64,000 bases of DNA from DYRG01 sp041161065 (lineage in GTDB: Bacteria > Pseudomonadota > Gammaproteobacteria > Beggiatoales > Beggiatoaceae): positions 226,138-290,137 of the forward strand of contig JBEAVE010000010.1 of NCBI GenBank assembly GCA_041161065.1. Reading direction: 5' to 3'. A program made the position numbers and the translations under genes. The stretch's first letter is position 1; every line of letters begins with the position of its first letter. Of the stretch, positions 1 to 7,924 are shown one piece after another. The notes beneath the pieces were generated by a model. It saw only the letters and a program-made list of their open reading frames with translations. It made no database searches and was not told the DNA's origin.

Positions 1-101
1 CTTATCATTCAGCAATGTTTTTAATATTTGGTTTTATTACGATTGCGTTGTTAGGAATTTGGCGTTTGAAGGAATATCCTATCATTGCTAATAAGTCGTA
101 A
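1..101 (+). CDS. C-terminal end of a membrane protein (partial)
   Basis: Reading frame 3 is open from the window edge to a TAA at 99-101 and encodes 32 residues. They begin with a hydrophobic stretch (FLIFGFITIALLGIW) and end in a short basic tail. This looks like the last transmembrane helix and cytoplasmic tail of a polytopic membrane protein, perhaps a transporter. The rest lies upstream of the window, so the family cannot be named. Confidence 0.6.
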   Translation, partial: YHSAMFLIFGFITIALLGIWRLKEYPIIANKS

Positions 102-302
102 AAAACAATTGGAAATTGGGCAAATTATTCACCCCAAGTGATTTGCTCACTACTCCTGTTTTTTATCCTTTCAACTTATAACCTCTTTTCATTCCAATAG
201 TTTTATTCAAAAGTTTTAATTTTTGCTTGACTTTTTAGGGGATTTAACCCACAATTTAGATTCATTCTAAATTATCAACTGCAAAACACGGGAGAATAAG
301 TT
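102..302. other. intergenic region upstream of the cytochrome c peroxidase
   Basis: These 201 AT-rich bases carry no gene. They hold a TTGACT hexamer at 227-232 that may be a -35 box, the palindrome at 253-273 and a GGAG ribosome-binding site at 291-294. No convincing terminator hairpin follows the upstream gene. Confidence 0.5.
253..273. promoter_or_regulatory. 21-bp palindrome, probable operator of the peroxidase gene
   Basis: Two 8-bp arms, AATTTAGA and TCTAAATT, are perfectly complementary around a 5-bp centre. The site lies about where a -10 box would follow the TTGACT at 227-232, and 30 bp before the GTG start. That position is typical for a repressor such as an Rrf2-type or redox/iron regulator. 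The regulator itself cannot be named from sequence. Confidence 0.45.
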
Positions 303-1286
303 GTGAAAAAGAAAGTATTGAGTTTGGCGATATTAATGTCGGCGGGATTTGTTTCGGCAAATGAACCTATCCAACCTATTGAAATACCTAAAAATATTAA
401 TACCGCTCAAGCTGAACTAGGAAAGAAACTTTACTTTGATCCGCGTTTGTCAAAATCGGGTTTTATTTCGTGCAATTCGTGCCATAATTTGAGCATGGGT
501 GGCACAGATAATTTGAAAACATCAATTGGTCACAATTGGCAACAAGGTCCGATTAATGCCCCGACTGTCCTCAATTCCAGCATGAATGTCGCGCAATTTT
601 GGGACGGGCGCGCCGCCGATTTGAAAGCCCAAGCGGGTGGTCCCATTGCAAACCCGGGTGAAATGGCATTCACTCATGAGTTAGCCATTAAAGTATTAGC
701 GTCTATTCCGCAATATGTTGATGAATTCAAAAAGGTTTTCGATAAAGATCAAATCACTATCGACGAAGTAACTCAAGCGATCGCTGAATTTGAGAAAACG
801 TTAGTTACTCCCAATTCACGTTTTGACAAATGGTTGAAAGGTGAGAAAACTGCTTTGAATGCAGAGGAACTAGCGGGTTATGAACTATTCAAAAATAGTG
901 GCTGCGTGGCTTGTCATAATGGTGAAGCAGTGGGAGGAAATTCATTTCAAAAAATGGGTGCAGTTGAACCCTATCAAACTAAGAATCCTGCGGAAGGTTT
1001 GAAAGGCGTAACGGGTAAAGACGAAGATCGTTTCAAATTCAAAGTACCGACATTACGCAATGTTGAATTAACTTACCCGTATTTCCACGATGGTGAAGCC
1101 GCTACTTTAAGCGACGCGGTTGAAATCATGGGACGTATTCAATTAGGGAAGAAATTTACCGACGAAGAAACCACTAAAATCGTTGCGTTTCTCAAAACAT
1201 TAACCGGTGATCAACCAAGTTTTGCTTTACCTATTTTACCACCGTCTACGGATAAAACACCTCGCCCAGAACCTTTCTCTAAATAG
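303..1286 (+). CDS. diheme cytochrome c peroxidase (CcpA/MauG family)
   Basis: Periplasmic enzyme family that reduces hydrogen peroxide to water with electrons from small cytochromes or other donors. A signal peptide ends near residue 19 (FVSA/NEP). Two CxxCH haem sites are visible: C57-C60-H61 in the N-terminal domain and C201-C204-H205 in the C-terminal domain. A conserved FHDGEAATL segment follows near residue 268. The length of 327 residues is normal. The start is GTG, chosen because GGAG lies 8 bp upstream and the signal peptide follows at once. The gene stands alone, with a palindrome over its presumed promoter. The family also contains MauG-like enzymes acting on other substrates, so peroxidase is the likely but not certain role. 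Confidence 0.9.
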   Translation: MKKKVLSLAILMSAGFVSANEPIQPIEIPKNINTAQAELGKKLYFDPRLSKSGFISCNSCHNLSMGGTDNLKTSIGHNWQQGPINAPTVLNSSMNVAQFWDGRAADLKAQAGGPIANPGEMAFTHELAIKVLASIPQYVDEFKKVFDKDQITIDEVTQAIAEFEKTLVTPNSRFDKWLKGEKTALNAEELAGYELFKNSGCVACHNGEAVGGNSFQKMGAVEPYQTKNPAEGLKGVTGKDEDRFKFKVPTLRNVELTYPYFHDGEAATLSDAVEIMGRIQLGKKFTDEETTKIVAFLKTLTGDQPSFALPILPPSTDKTPRPEPFSK

Positions 1287-1292
1287 CACGAT

Positions 1293-1326
1293 TTCCTCTC
1301 CGTTTTTCTATCATTTCGGAGAGGAA
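1293..1326. terminator. hairpin between the peroxidase and tRNA genes
   Basis: A perfect 10-bp inverted repeat (TTCCTCTCCG / CGGAGAGGAA) with a 14-nt loop lies 6 bp after the peroxidase stop codon. The T tract after it is weak. As the tRNA genes converge on it from the other side it may serve both strands. Confidence 0.6.
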
Positions 1327-1445
1327 TTCAATTTAGCATTTTCTATCTTGTTTTTCAAAAAAAAGCCGAGCAAAGTCTTCGAACGATTTGGAATATTAGT
1401 GGGGTTTTCTGAAGTGGGAGAAAAGGGAGATTATCTGGAAGATGA

Positions 1446-1521
1446 TGGCGTCCCCAGGGGGATTCGAACCCCCGTTATCGCCGTGAAAGGGCGGTGTCCT
1501 AGGCCTCTAGACGATGGGGAC
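1446..1521 (-). tRNA. tRNA-Glu (anticodon TTC)
   Basis: The reverse strand folds as a full 76-nt tRNA with an encoded CCA end. The acceptor arm is GTCCCCA/TGGGGAC, the loop is CTTTCAC and the T arm is GGGGG-TTCGAAT-CCCCC. The anticodon stem has a C-A mismatch at pair 27-43, where many bacterial tRNA-Glu have C-G. It is the second gene of a two-tRNA transcript after tRNA-Ala. Confidence 0.95.
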
Positions 1522-1545
1522 GGACGCTTTTATTTGCAGATTTTC

Positions 1546-1621
<76 letters not shown>

Positions 1622-1647
1622 GAACGACTGCTGCAAAGAAAGCGCGC

Positions 1648-1676
1648 ATTATAAACAACCCAATAATCCTTGTCAA
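1648..1676 (-). promoter_or_regulatory. consensus sigma-70 promoter of the tRNA-Ala/tRNA-Glu genes
   Basis: On the minus strand TTGACA and TATAAT, both perfect consensus, are separated by 17 bp and followed by a GC-rich GCGCGC discriminator. That architecture is typical of strong, growth-rate controlled stable-RNA promoters. Confidence 0.9.
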
Positions 1677-1769
1677 GATTTTATCCAAAAATTTTGGGGG
1701 GCGACGAAGACGCGCAGATCGATTAGAATTACCACCTTGATAGATAACGGATTTATAAGGGCAAAAAAC

Positions 1770-2351
1770 ATGACCGATTCAGCAGTAGACGATCCGCAAA
1801 CATGGAGCGATGACGAACTCGCGCACGCCGCGCTGCAAAAATTCAATCATACGTTGGAATTGCGCAACCAAATGCACATTCGGGTGGCGATGCGGGTGAC
1901 ATCGATTATTCGGGTGGGCATGATTAGTATTGGTGGATTAGTGGTGGCGATGTTCTTGTTAGTGTTGCTATTATTGTGGAAATTTCAGGACATGGTCGGG
2001 GCAATGACGACGATGAACCAGCATTTTAGTTTGATGTCCGAAGACATGAGCAAAATGCGAGAAATGATTCTCAAAATGGATCAAAGCATGCAGCCAATGC
2101 CGACCATTACTCACCGCGTTCAAACGATGGATCAATCGGTCGCGGCAATGAACCAAAACATGGACTTAATTGCGGCGAAAATGACCAATATGGATTACAC
2201 CATGCAGCAAATGCGCGCGAACGTGATGCGAATGACCACAACATTTAGCGGCATGGATCAAGCGGTGTACGGGATTGGGCGCGACGTTAATGTAATGTCC
2301 AAACCTATGAAGGATTTTAATGATCTGCGCTCTTTTGTTCCACTACCTTGA
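1770..2351 (+). CDS. methionine-heptad membrane-anchored coiled-coil protein, copy 1
   Basis: I do not recognise a named family. The 193-residue product has an acidic N-terminus, one transmembrane helix near 48-70 and then about 110 residues in which methionine recurs in heptad register. Met occurs at 75, 82, 89, 96, 103 and 110, with further Met at 79, 93 and 107, and a later series at 131/138/145 and 141/148/155/162. About 27 of 193 residues are Met. A PTIT segment at 111-114 breaks the helix in the middle. ATG 1770 is preferred to an upstream TTG at 1737. It lies directly upstream of a paralogue, probably in one transcript. A membrane-tethered coiled coil is the only structural inference; metal binding by Met pairs is possible but unproven. 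Confidence 0.75.
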   Translation: MTDSAVDDPQTWSDDELAHAALQKFNHTLELRNQMHIRVAMRVTSIIRVGMISIGGLVVAMFLLVLLLLWKFQDMVGAMTTMNQHFSLMSEDMSKMREMILKMDQSMQPMPTITHRVQTMDQSVAAMNQNMDLIAAKMTNMDYTMQQMRANVMRMTTTFSGMDQAVYGIGRDVNVMSKPMKDFNDLRSFVPLP

Positions 2352-2361
2352 GAATTACTTT

Positions 2362-2901
2362 ATGATTAGTCGTGAAATCCTCCTAGAAATATATCAAGCC
2401 GCCGATAAAGTTGAAACAGAAATGGACAATTTTAATCAAATGGGGGTTAAAATTGCTCACAAAACGCAAATCGTTATCCGAACGGTAATTACCATTCTTT
2501 TGTGTGTCGTTGTTCTCAACTTTTTTATGTTGTATGGCTTTATGGATGAAATGCGCAAAGTTGTGGTTAATATGGTGGATATGTACACGCGATTTGCAAC
2601 AATGTCTCAGGATATGCACCAAATGACAGGCGCAGTCGTTAATATGGAACAAAACGTTCGCGGAATTCCCACTATTTCAAATAGTATGACCAACATGAAT
2701 ACGCAAGTTAGTGGAATGAAAAACAACGTAAATACCATGACTTATAAAATTGTTGGCATCGATCAGAATATGACCATTATCAACAGCGGCGTGTTTGATA
2801 TGGCAAATCGTTTTGATCACCTTTCCTATACCGTGCATAATATGGGTTACAACGTCAATCAAATGTCGGGTCCTATACGTTCTATGCCGTTTTTTCCTTA
2901 A
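2362..2901 (+). CDS. methionine-heptad membrane-anchored coiled-coil protein, copy 2
   Basis: This 179-residue protein is a diverged paralogue of the gene 10 bp upstream and has the same plan. It has a short cytoplasmic N-terminus, one transmembrane helix near 38-60 and a long Met-spaced helix. Methionines at 74/81/88/95, 112/119/126 and 161/168/175 are exactly seven apart. It shares the mid-helix break (GIPTIS, beside MPTIT in copy 1) and a C-terminal MSGP motif (MSKP in copy 1). ATG 2362 fits the paralogue alignment better than an upstream in-frame start at 2320 that would overlap copy 1. The 3' end overlaps convergent rimI by 20 bp. Function unknown. Confidence 0.75.
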   Translation: MISREILLEIYQAADKVETEMDNFNQMGVKIAHKTQIVIRTVITILLCVVVLNFFMLYGFMDEMRKVVVNMVDMYTRFATMSQDMHQMTGAVVNMEQNVRGIPTISNSMTNMNTQVSGMKNNVNTMTYKIVGIDQNMTIINSGVFDMANRFDHLSYTVHNMGYNVNQMSGPIRSMPFFP

Positions 2902-3376
2902 TATTAGGTGAAGGAAAATAATATTGGTAGTCCTCATTTAATTCTAATGCTAAAATAATCGCGTCTTCACGACCTTTTTTACTGGGATAATAATTTTTTC
3001 TTATCCCAATTTCATTAAAACCCAACTGACGATACAAACGATGCGCGGTTTCATTAGATGTTCTCACTTCTAGAAATATAATTTCTGCACCATGTTTCTT
3101 GGCAAGATATAACAAATAACGCATTAAATAGTTACCATAACCTTTCTTTTGAAAATCGGGATCAATAACAATATTCAAAACGTGCGATTCTCCCGCCGCC
3201 ACCGATACAATTCCGTAACCAATCAAATGATTTGAAATATCCAATCCCCAGCACACATAACCCGATTTCAAACAGTCTTGAAAAATCCCCATTGTCCAAG
3301 GAAATTGACACGCCCGTTGCTCTATTTTCATGATAGCTGACAAATCACTATGTAATAAAGGTCTTATTTTAAGCAT
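2882..3376 (-). CDS. rimI: ribosomal protein S18 alanine N-acetyltransferase
   Basis: GNAT-fold acetyltransferase that acetylates the N-terminal alanine of ribosomal protein S18 with acetyl-CoA. The acetyl-CoA-binding motif Q76-KKGYG-81 and the RTSNETAHRLYRQLGF block at 105-120 are typical of RimI. The product is 164 residues, slightly longer than the usual 150, because of a short C-terminal tail that overlaps the convergent upstream gene. It starts 15 bp after the methyltransferase gene ends, so the two may be co-transcribed. Other GNAT substrates cannot be excluded, but the motif block is strongly RimI-like. Confidence 0.88.
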   Translation of the reverse strand: MLKIRPLLHSDLSAIMKIEQRACQFPWTMGIFQDCLKSGYVCWGLDISNHLIGYGIVSVAAGESHVLNIVIDPDFQKKGYGNYLMRYLLYLAKKHGAEIIFLEVRTSNETAHRLYRQLGFNEIGIRKNYYPSKKGREDAIILALELNEDYQYYFPSPNIKEKTA

Positions 3377-3391
3377 TGAGTGGTTGTTCTT

Positions 3392-5062
3392 TTAATCAAA
3401 TAGTTCATCATTTTGCAGATTTTTTCTTTCTGCGCTCTTTAAAACTTCTATCGTCATCGGCAAAGATAGTCTTTTACCGTCCAACATTTCTTGAATAGAA
3501 ATAATTTCAATTTTTGGATAGCTTTTTCCAAACATTTTATTTTGATAAGTACCGTATTTTTTGCTCTCTTTAATTAAATTCTCCATCGGATACAATGTAA
3601 TCAAATAACCAATCGCTGCTTGTTCGCGTTCAATTGTCCCAAATAAATCTCGAACGACGGTTGGAGAAAGCGTTTTATTTGATTTCACACTAAACAACAC
3701 TTGTTTATAAACTTGTTTGCCATTTTCATCAACATCAACCATAAAAGCTGTTCCATCAATGCCTTGATCTCCACCTTTCTTATCATTAATGATTGCTCGA
3801 TTGTTTGCAAACGTTAAAACCGCCCATTTTTCAAACTCTTTTCTCAATCGATCATCTTGTTTATTTGCTAAAGCAACTGCACCTGCAAAATCTTGAGGAA
3901 TTCCATTTAATTTTAATGTCACAGGAATTTTAACTGTTTTAGTTTTTGAGTCAATAACTTCTTTGGTAAAATCTCTTCCAAAGCTATCTTCTAATCTTTT
4001 TAAGATCAAAGAGATACTTTGATAAGTAATATCAATTCCAATCCAGTTTCTTTTTAATTTTTCTGCCACCACCACCGTTGTTCCACAACCACAATACGCA
4101 TCTAAAATTACATCGCCTTCATTTGAACTGGCATTAATGATTCTTCCTAACAATTCTTCAGGCTTTTGTGTCGGATAACCTAATCGTTCTTTTGAACGCG
4201 AAGATAAGGCTGGAATATCGGTAATAATTTCTTGTAAAGCCATGCCTTTATTTTCATCTAAATAACGTTTCAAACGGATACCTGTTTTTGTAAAATACAA
4301 ACGGTTTTCTTCATCTAAACGTTCCATTGTTTCAAGTGGGCAACGCCAATAACTTTTAACGCCTTTGTATTCATATTCATAACCGCCTCCCGTTAAACCT
4401 TTTGCGGTTAAATTATCGCTTGCCCATTTTCTTCCATTTTCATCGCTATATTTGTAATTTTTAAGCGTTAGTTCTTTTAATGGGAGTCGTAAATTTGTCC
4501 AAATATATTGTTTTGATTTTGTATAGAAGAAAATGGTATCTTTGTTTCTCCCATATTTCTTTGCATCATTATGCGCAGAAGTGCGTTGCCAAGTAATCTC
4601 ATTTTGAAAGCAACCCATTCTCGGAATAAAAAGGGCATCACAAACCAATTTCAAATAATGGCTTGCAGTGGTATCACAATGCAAATAAAACGACCCCGTT
4701 TTCTTCAAGATTCGATGGATTTCTGCAATACGTTGCGTCATACTCACCAAATATGCCAAAAAACTCCCTTTTCCTAACACTTTCTCTAATCCTAGAATTA
4801 AATGAATGCTTTGAATTGTGAACACCCCATTTTTATTATTTATAATGTCATTCAAACCCACATTTGCACTGTCGTCCCATGTCCAAGTATCCATAAATGC
4901 TTGAACTTGCGCAATATCTTGTTTATCTTGGGTAGAATAAATTTGATTGTAATCTTCATTTGAATTGAAAGGCGGATCGATATAACACAAATCCACTGTT
5001 TCATCAGCAAGATATTGACGTAAAATATCCAAATTATCCCCGTAAAAAAGTTGATTGCTCAT
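3392..5062 (-). CDS. DNA methyltransferase fused to a PD-(D/E)xK nuclease-like domain
   Basis: The N-terminal 360 residues form an amino-methyltransferase of the beta arrangement, with catalytic DPPF at 29-32 and the SAM-binding motif DAYCGCGTT at 321-329. It would modify adenine N6 or cytosine N4. Beyond about residue 400 a second domain carries GGDQGIDG at 430-437, a beta strand, and FSVKSNK at 457-463. This spacing resembles the D...(D/E)xK core of Mrr-like restriction endonucleases, with Val-Lys in the last element. The single polypeptide may therefore combine modification with cleavage or DNA binding. No specificity subunit or separate restriction gene lies nearby. Nuclease activity is inference. 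Confidence 0.82.
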   Translation of the reverse strand: MSNQLFYGDNLDILRQYLADETVDLCYIDPPFNSNEDYNQIYSTQDKQDIAQVQAFMDTWTWDDSANVGLNDIINNKNGVFTIQSIHLILGLEKVLGKGSFLAYLVSMTQRIAEIHRILKKTGSFYLHCDTTASHYLKLVCDALFIPRMGCFQNEITWQRTSAHNDAKKYGRNKDTIFFYTKSKQYIWTNLRLPLKELTLKNYKYSDENGRKWASDNLTAKGLTGGGYEYEYKGVKSYWRCPLETMERLDEENRLYFTKTGIRLKRYLDENKGMALQEIITDIPALSSRSKERLGYPTQKPEELLGRIINASSNEGDVILDAYCGCGTTVVVAEKLKRNWIGIDITYQSISLILKRLEDSFGRDFTKEVIDSKTKTVKIPVTLKLNGIPQDFAGAVALANKQDDRLRKEFEKWAVLTFANNRAIINDKKGGDQGIDGTAFMVDVDENGKQVYKQVLFSVKSNKTLSPTVVRDLFGTIEREQAAIGYLITLYPMENLIKESKKYGTYQNKMFGKSYPKIEIISIQEMLDGKRLSLPMTIEVLKSAERKNLQNDELFD

Positions 5063-5092
5063 CTTTAATCCAATATAAAAATTAAAATAGAC

Positions 5093-5120
5093 TTTATTAT
5101 AGCGCGAGTTTGGGTATAAT
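5093..5120 (+). promoter_or_regulatory. probable leuD promoter
   Basis: A perfect -10 box TATAAT lies at 5115-5120, 33 bp before the leuD start. A weak -35 candidate TTTATT sits at 5093-5098 with 16-bp spacing. The 91-bp gap is divergent, so it should also hold a promoter for the methyltransferase gene; an inverted TATAAT is present at 5096-5101. Confidence 0.45.
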
Positions 5121-5153
5121 TAAGGTGATTTTTAACAACAAAGGATAGAAAAA

Positions 5154-5792
5154 ATGCTGGCTTTTACGATTTTAACGGGATTAGTTGCTCCTTTAGATCG
5201 AGCAAATGTTGATACCGATGCGATTATTCCCAAACAATTTTTGAAATCGATTCGTCGCAGTGGTTTTGGACCGAATTTATTTGATGAATGGCGTTATTTA
5301 GATCACGGTGAACCTGAGCAAGATTGTTCAAATCGTCCATTAAATCAAGACTTTATTTTAAATCAACCGCGTTATAAAAATGCGCAAATCTTATTGGCGA
5401 GAAAAAACTTTGGTTGTGGTTCAAGTCGTGAACACGCACCTTGGGCTTTGTTAGATTATGGATTTAGGGCAATTATTGCTCCCTCATTTGCGGATATTTT
5501 CTTTAATAATTGTTTTAAAAATGGCATTTTACCGATCATTTTAACGGAAGAAGAAATCGAGCAACTTTTCCAAGCGGTGTTTGCTAATGAAGGCTATCAA
5601 TTAACGGTTGATTTGGCAAAACAACAAGTGGTTTCTCCTGATAATAAAATTTATCATTTCACGGTTGATGAATTTAGAAAACATTGTTTGTTAAATGGTT
5701 TAGATGAAATCGGTTTAACATTACAACACGCTGACGATATTTGTCGTTATGAAACCGCCCGCAAACAAACTGCACCCTGGTTATTTAATTAA
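5154..5792 (+). CDS. leuD: 3-isopropylmalate dehydratase small subunit
   Basis: LeuD is the swivel-domain subunit that with LeuC isomerises 2-isopropylmalate to 3-isopropylmalate in leucine synthesis. The sequence has the family signatures NVDTDAIIPKQFLK near the start and NFGCGSSREHAPWAL at about 95-109. The length of 212 residues is normal. Its LeuC partner and leuB are not adjacent, which is unusual since leuCD are commonly paired. The stop codon overlaps convergent kdsD by 4 bp. Confidence 0.95.
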   Translation: MLAFTILTGLVAPLDRANVDTDAIIPKQFLKSIRRSGFGPNLFDEWRYLDHGEPEQDCSNRPLNQDFILNQPRYKNAQILLARKNFGCGSSREHAPWALLDYGFRAIIAPSFADIFFNNCFKNGILPIILTEEEIEQLFQAVFANEGYQLTVDLAKQQVVSPDNKIYHFTVDEFRKHCLLNGLDEIGLTLQHADDICRYETARKQTAPWLFN

Positions 5793-6766
5793 ACTACGCC
5801 TGCGCGCAACAAATCGTGCATATTTAGTGCGCCGACCAGTTGTTGTTCTGCATTAACCACTAATAAGCCATTGATTTTATGGGTTTCCATTAGATTTAAG
5901 GCTTCAACGGCTAACATTTCTGGAAAAACCGTTTTGGGGTTTCTAGTCATAACCTGAGAAATCAGAGTTGTTTGAATATCGATAGCCATTTCAAATGTTC
6001 TGCGCAAATCTCCGTCGGTGTAAATGCCTATTACACGATTGTTTTGATCGACAACGGCAGTCATGCCTAATCCTTTGCGGGTCATTTCTAATAAAGCACT
6101 TTTTAATTCAGCCGCTTGCGAAATACTAGGCATTTGATCGGCGCAGTGCATTAAATCGCTGACGTGCAATAACAAACGTCGCCCTAACCGCCCGCCAGGG
6201 TGCGAACGCGCAAAATCGGCGGCGTTAAACGCACGGCTTTCCAACAACGCGACCGCCAGCGCATCACCCATCACCAACGCGGCAGTGGTGCTGGCAGTCG
6301 GCGCAAGCCCCAGCGGACAGGCTTCTTTTTCCACGCCCACATCAAGATTGACGGTCGCGGCAGTGGCGAGCGTTGATGTCGAGTTGCCCGTTAAACTAAT
6401 TAAAGGCACGCCTAACCGTTTGATTAAAGGCAAAATAGTAAGAATTTCTGTTGTTTCGCCCGAATTCGACAGCGCGATGACTACATCTTTGTCGATGATC
6501 ATGCCGAGATCGCCGTGACTGGCTTCGGCGGGGTGGACAAAAAACGCGGGACTGCCGGTACTTGCGAGGGTGGCGGCGATTTTTCCGCCGATGTGCCCCG
6601 ATTTTCCCATGCCGATCACGACAATTCGCCCGTCGCACGCCAATAAAATTTCGCACGCCTTTTCAAACGCCGCATCGATACGGGGCATTAAAGCCGCAAT
6701 CGCTTGGGTTTCTATGTCGATTGTTCGCCACGCCGCCCGCCGCATTTTCTCAAAATCTAAGGTCAT
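5789..6766 (-). CDS. kdsD: arabinose-5-phosphate isomerase
   Basis: KdsD/KpsF converts ribulose 5-phosphate to arabinose 5-phosphate, the first step toward Kdo of lipopolysaccharide. The 325-residue protein has an SIS sugar-isomerase domain with GMGKSGHIGGKIAATL and a conserved HPAEASHGDLG block, followed by two CBS domains (about 205-325). Its presence implies a Gram-negative outer membrane with Kdo. The other kds genes are not adjacent. The 5' half is GC-rich relative to its neighbours. Confidence 0.95.
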   Translation of the reverse strand: MTLDFEKMRRAAWRTIDIETQAIAALMPRIDAAFEKACEILLACDGRIVVIGMGKSGHIGGKIAATLASTGSPAFFVHPAEASHGDLGMIIDKDVVIALSNSGETTEILTILPLIKRLGVPLISLTGNSTSTLATAATVNLDVGVEKEACPLGLAPTASTTAALVMGDALAVALLESRAFNAADFARSHPGGRLGRRLLLHVSDLMHCADQMPSISQAAELKSALLEMTRKGLGMTAVVDQNNRVIGIYTDGDLRRTFEMAIDIQTTLISQVMTRNPKTVFPEMLAVEALNLMETHKINGLLVVNAEQQLVGALNMHDLLRAGVV

Positions 6767-6882
6767 TTAAGAAACTAACTTGATTGATTGGATATTTTAT
6801 TTTAACATGAAAGAAATCATTTGCGGTTTTGGAGAAAACAATGATGATGAATCTTTCCCTTAGAAATATTAGAGGACAACTT

Positions 6883-7350
6883 ATGAAACTGAAGAAAACA
6901 CATTTTTACGGTTTGATCGCGGCAATTGTGGCGTTGGGATTTAACGTGATCGCTAAAGATTTGACCATCGAAAGCACCGATGAAAAAACTTTTGGCAATG
7001 CGATTGTCAGTGAAGTGACCAGTATTTACGATGGCGACACCTTTCGGGTGAATATCGCGGGTTATCCCGATATTGTGGGACATCGCGTGTCGGTGCGGGT
7101 TTTTGGGATTGATACGCCAGAAATAAAAGGCAAATGTCCCGCCGAAAAAGAAGCTGCTCAAAAAGCTAAGCAATTTACGGTTGAAAAATTACGTTCTGGA
7201 AAGAAAATCGAATTACGTAATTTACGCCGCGACAAATATTTTCGTTTGCTTTCAGAAGTTTATATCGACAACAATAGCTTAGCTGAAATGCTCATCAAAG
7301 CGGGCTTAGCCATTCCTTACGACGGCGGCACGAAAAAAAGTTGGTGCTAA
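6883..7350 (+). CDS. exported thermonuclease-family (SNase) nuclease
   Basis: This 155-residue protein has a signal peptide or N-terminal anchor (residues 1-24) and a staphylococcal-nuclease OB fold. The calcium-binding aspartate (YDGDTFRV), catalytic arginine (RVFGIDTPE) and a later conserved arginine block (RRDKYFR) are present. Such enzymes cut DNA and RNA outside the cytoplasm, for nutrient use or defence; the role here is not shown. ATG 6883 is chosen over an upstream ATG at 6829 because AGAGGA lies at the right distance and the signal peptide starts there. Confidence 0.85.
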   Translation: MKLKKTHFYGLIAAIVALGFNVIAKDLTIESTDEKTFGNAIVSEVTSIYDGDTFRVNIAGYPDIVGHRVSVRVFGIDTPEIKGKCPAEKEAAQKAKQFTVEKLRSGKKIELRNLRRDKYFRLLSEVYIDNNSLAEMLIKAGLAIPYDGGTKKSWC

Positions 7351-7359
7351 TTTCCTTCG

Positions 7360-7438
7360 GTAGTGGTATAAAGCTAAGCGAAATCTAAATCCAACCTCTT
7401 GAAATATAAAGAGTATCTCTCGATGGTTATACCGCTAC
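7360..7438. repeat. 11-bp inverted repeat between convergent genes
   Basis: GTAGTGGTATA at 7360-7370 and TATACCGCTAC at 7428-7438 are complementary at 10 of 11 positions and enclose 57 bp. The repeat fills the gap between the nuclease gene and the hybE-like gene. It could act as a long-stem terminator, but it has no T tract. Confidence 0.4.
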
Positions 7439-7440
7439 CC

Positions 7441-7917
7441 CTATTTCTTACCGCGCAGCAATTCTAATAACCGCCGCCGTTGAGGATCGGGTTGATTGGT
7501 TTCCTCGATTTCTTTTGGCGGGGGCGTTAAGAAACGTTGCAAGTGTTCCAATGCAACCGTTCTCGCCTGTTCTTGATTAGAAAAACAATGCACCGGAGAA
7601 ACCAATGAAATACTATAATATTCTCCAATCAGTTCATCTCCACCAAGCGTAAAAACATAGTTTTCCAATGACGGCAATTGACGTTCAAGTTTCTCATGAC
7701 CAATTTGAGCAGGTCTCCAGTTTTTGAATTCACAAGACAACAAGATTAAATTGAGAAACCAAGGCGTAATTAAAACACCCAACAACTCATTTTCTTCAAA
7801 CTGTTCAAATCCAATCGCTTCAACAGTTAAATTCTCATTGTAAATAGGCAAGTCTTTAATCTGTTGCTCACCAATTTCCGTGAATCTTGTTATTAAATTT
7901 GTAATCCGATCGTGCAT
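7441..7917 (-). CDS. hybE: [NiFe]-hydrogenase accessory protein, HybE family
   Basis: HybE/HupJ proteins are small chaperones that assist assembly or export of the small subunit of [NiFe]-hydrogenases. The 158-residue sequence carries the family core ITPWFLNLILL near 51-61, a FTLGGDELIGEYYSISLVSPV block and a basic RRRLLELLRGK tail as in E. coli HybE. It lies 7 bp after a maturation-protease gene, in the same direction. HybE-type factors usually serve membrane-bound uptake hydrogenases, so such an enzyme may be encoded elsewhere. It is separated from hoxFUY by argJ, the channel gene and hemH. Confidence 0.85.
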   Translation of the reverse strand: MHDRITNLITRFTEIGEQQIKDLPIYNENLTVEAIGFEQFEENELLGVLITPWFLNLILLSCEFKNWRPAQIGHEKLERQLPSLENYVFTLGGDELIGEYYSISLVSPVHCFSNQEQARTVALEHLQRFLTPPPKEIEETNQPDPQRRRLLELLRGKK

Positions 7918-7924
7918 TTTTTTC

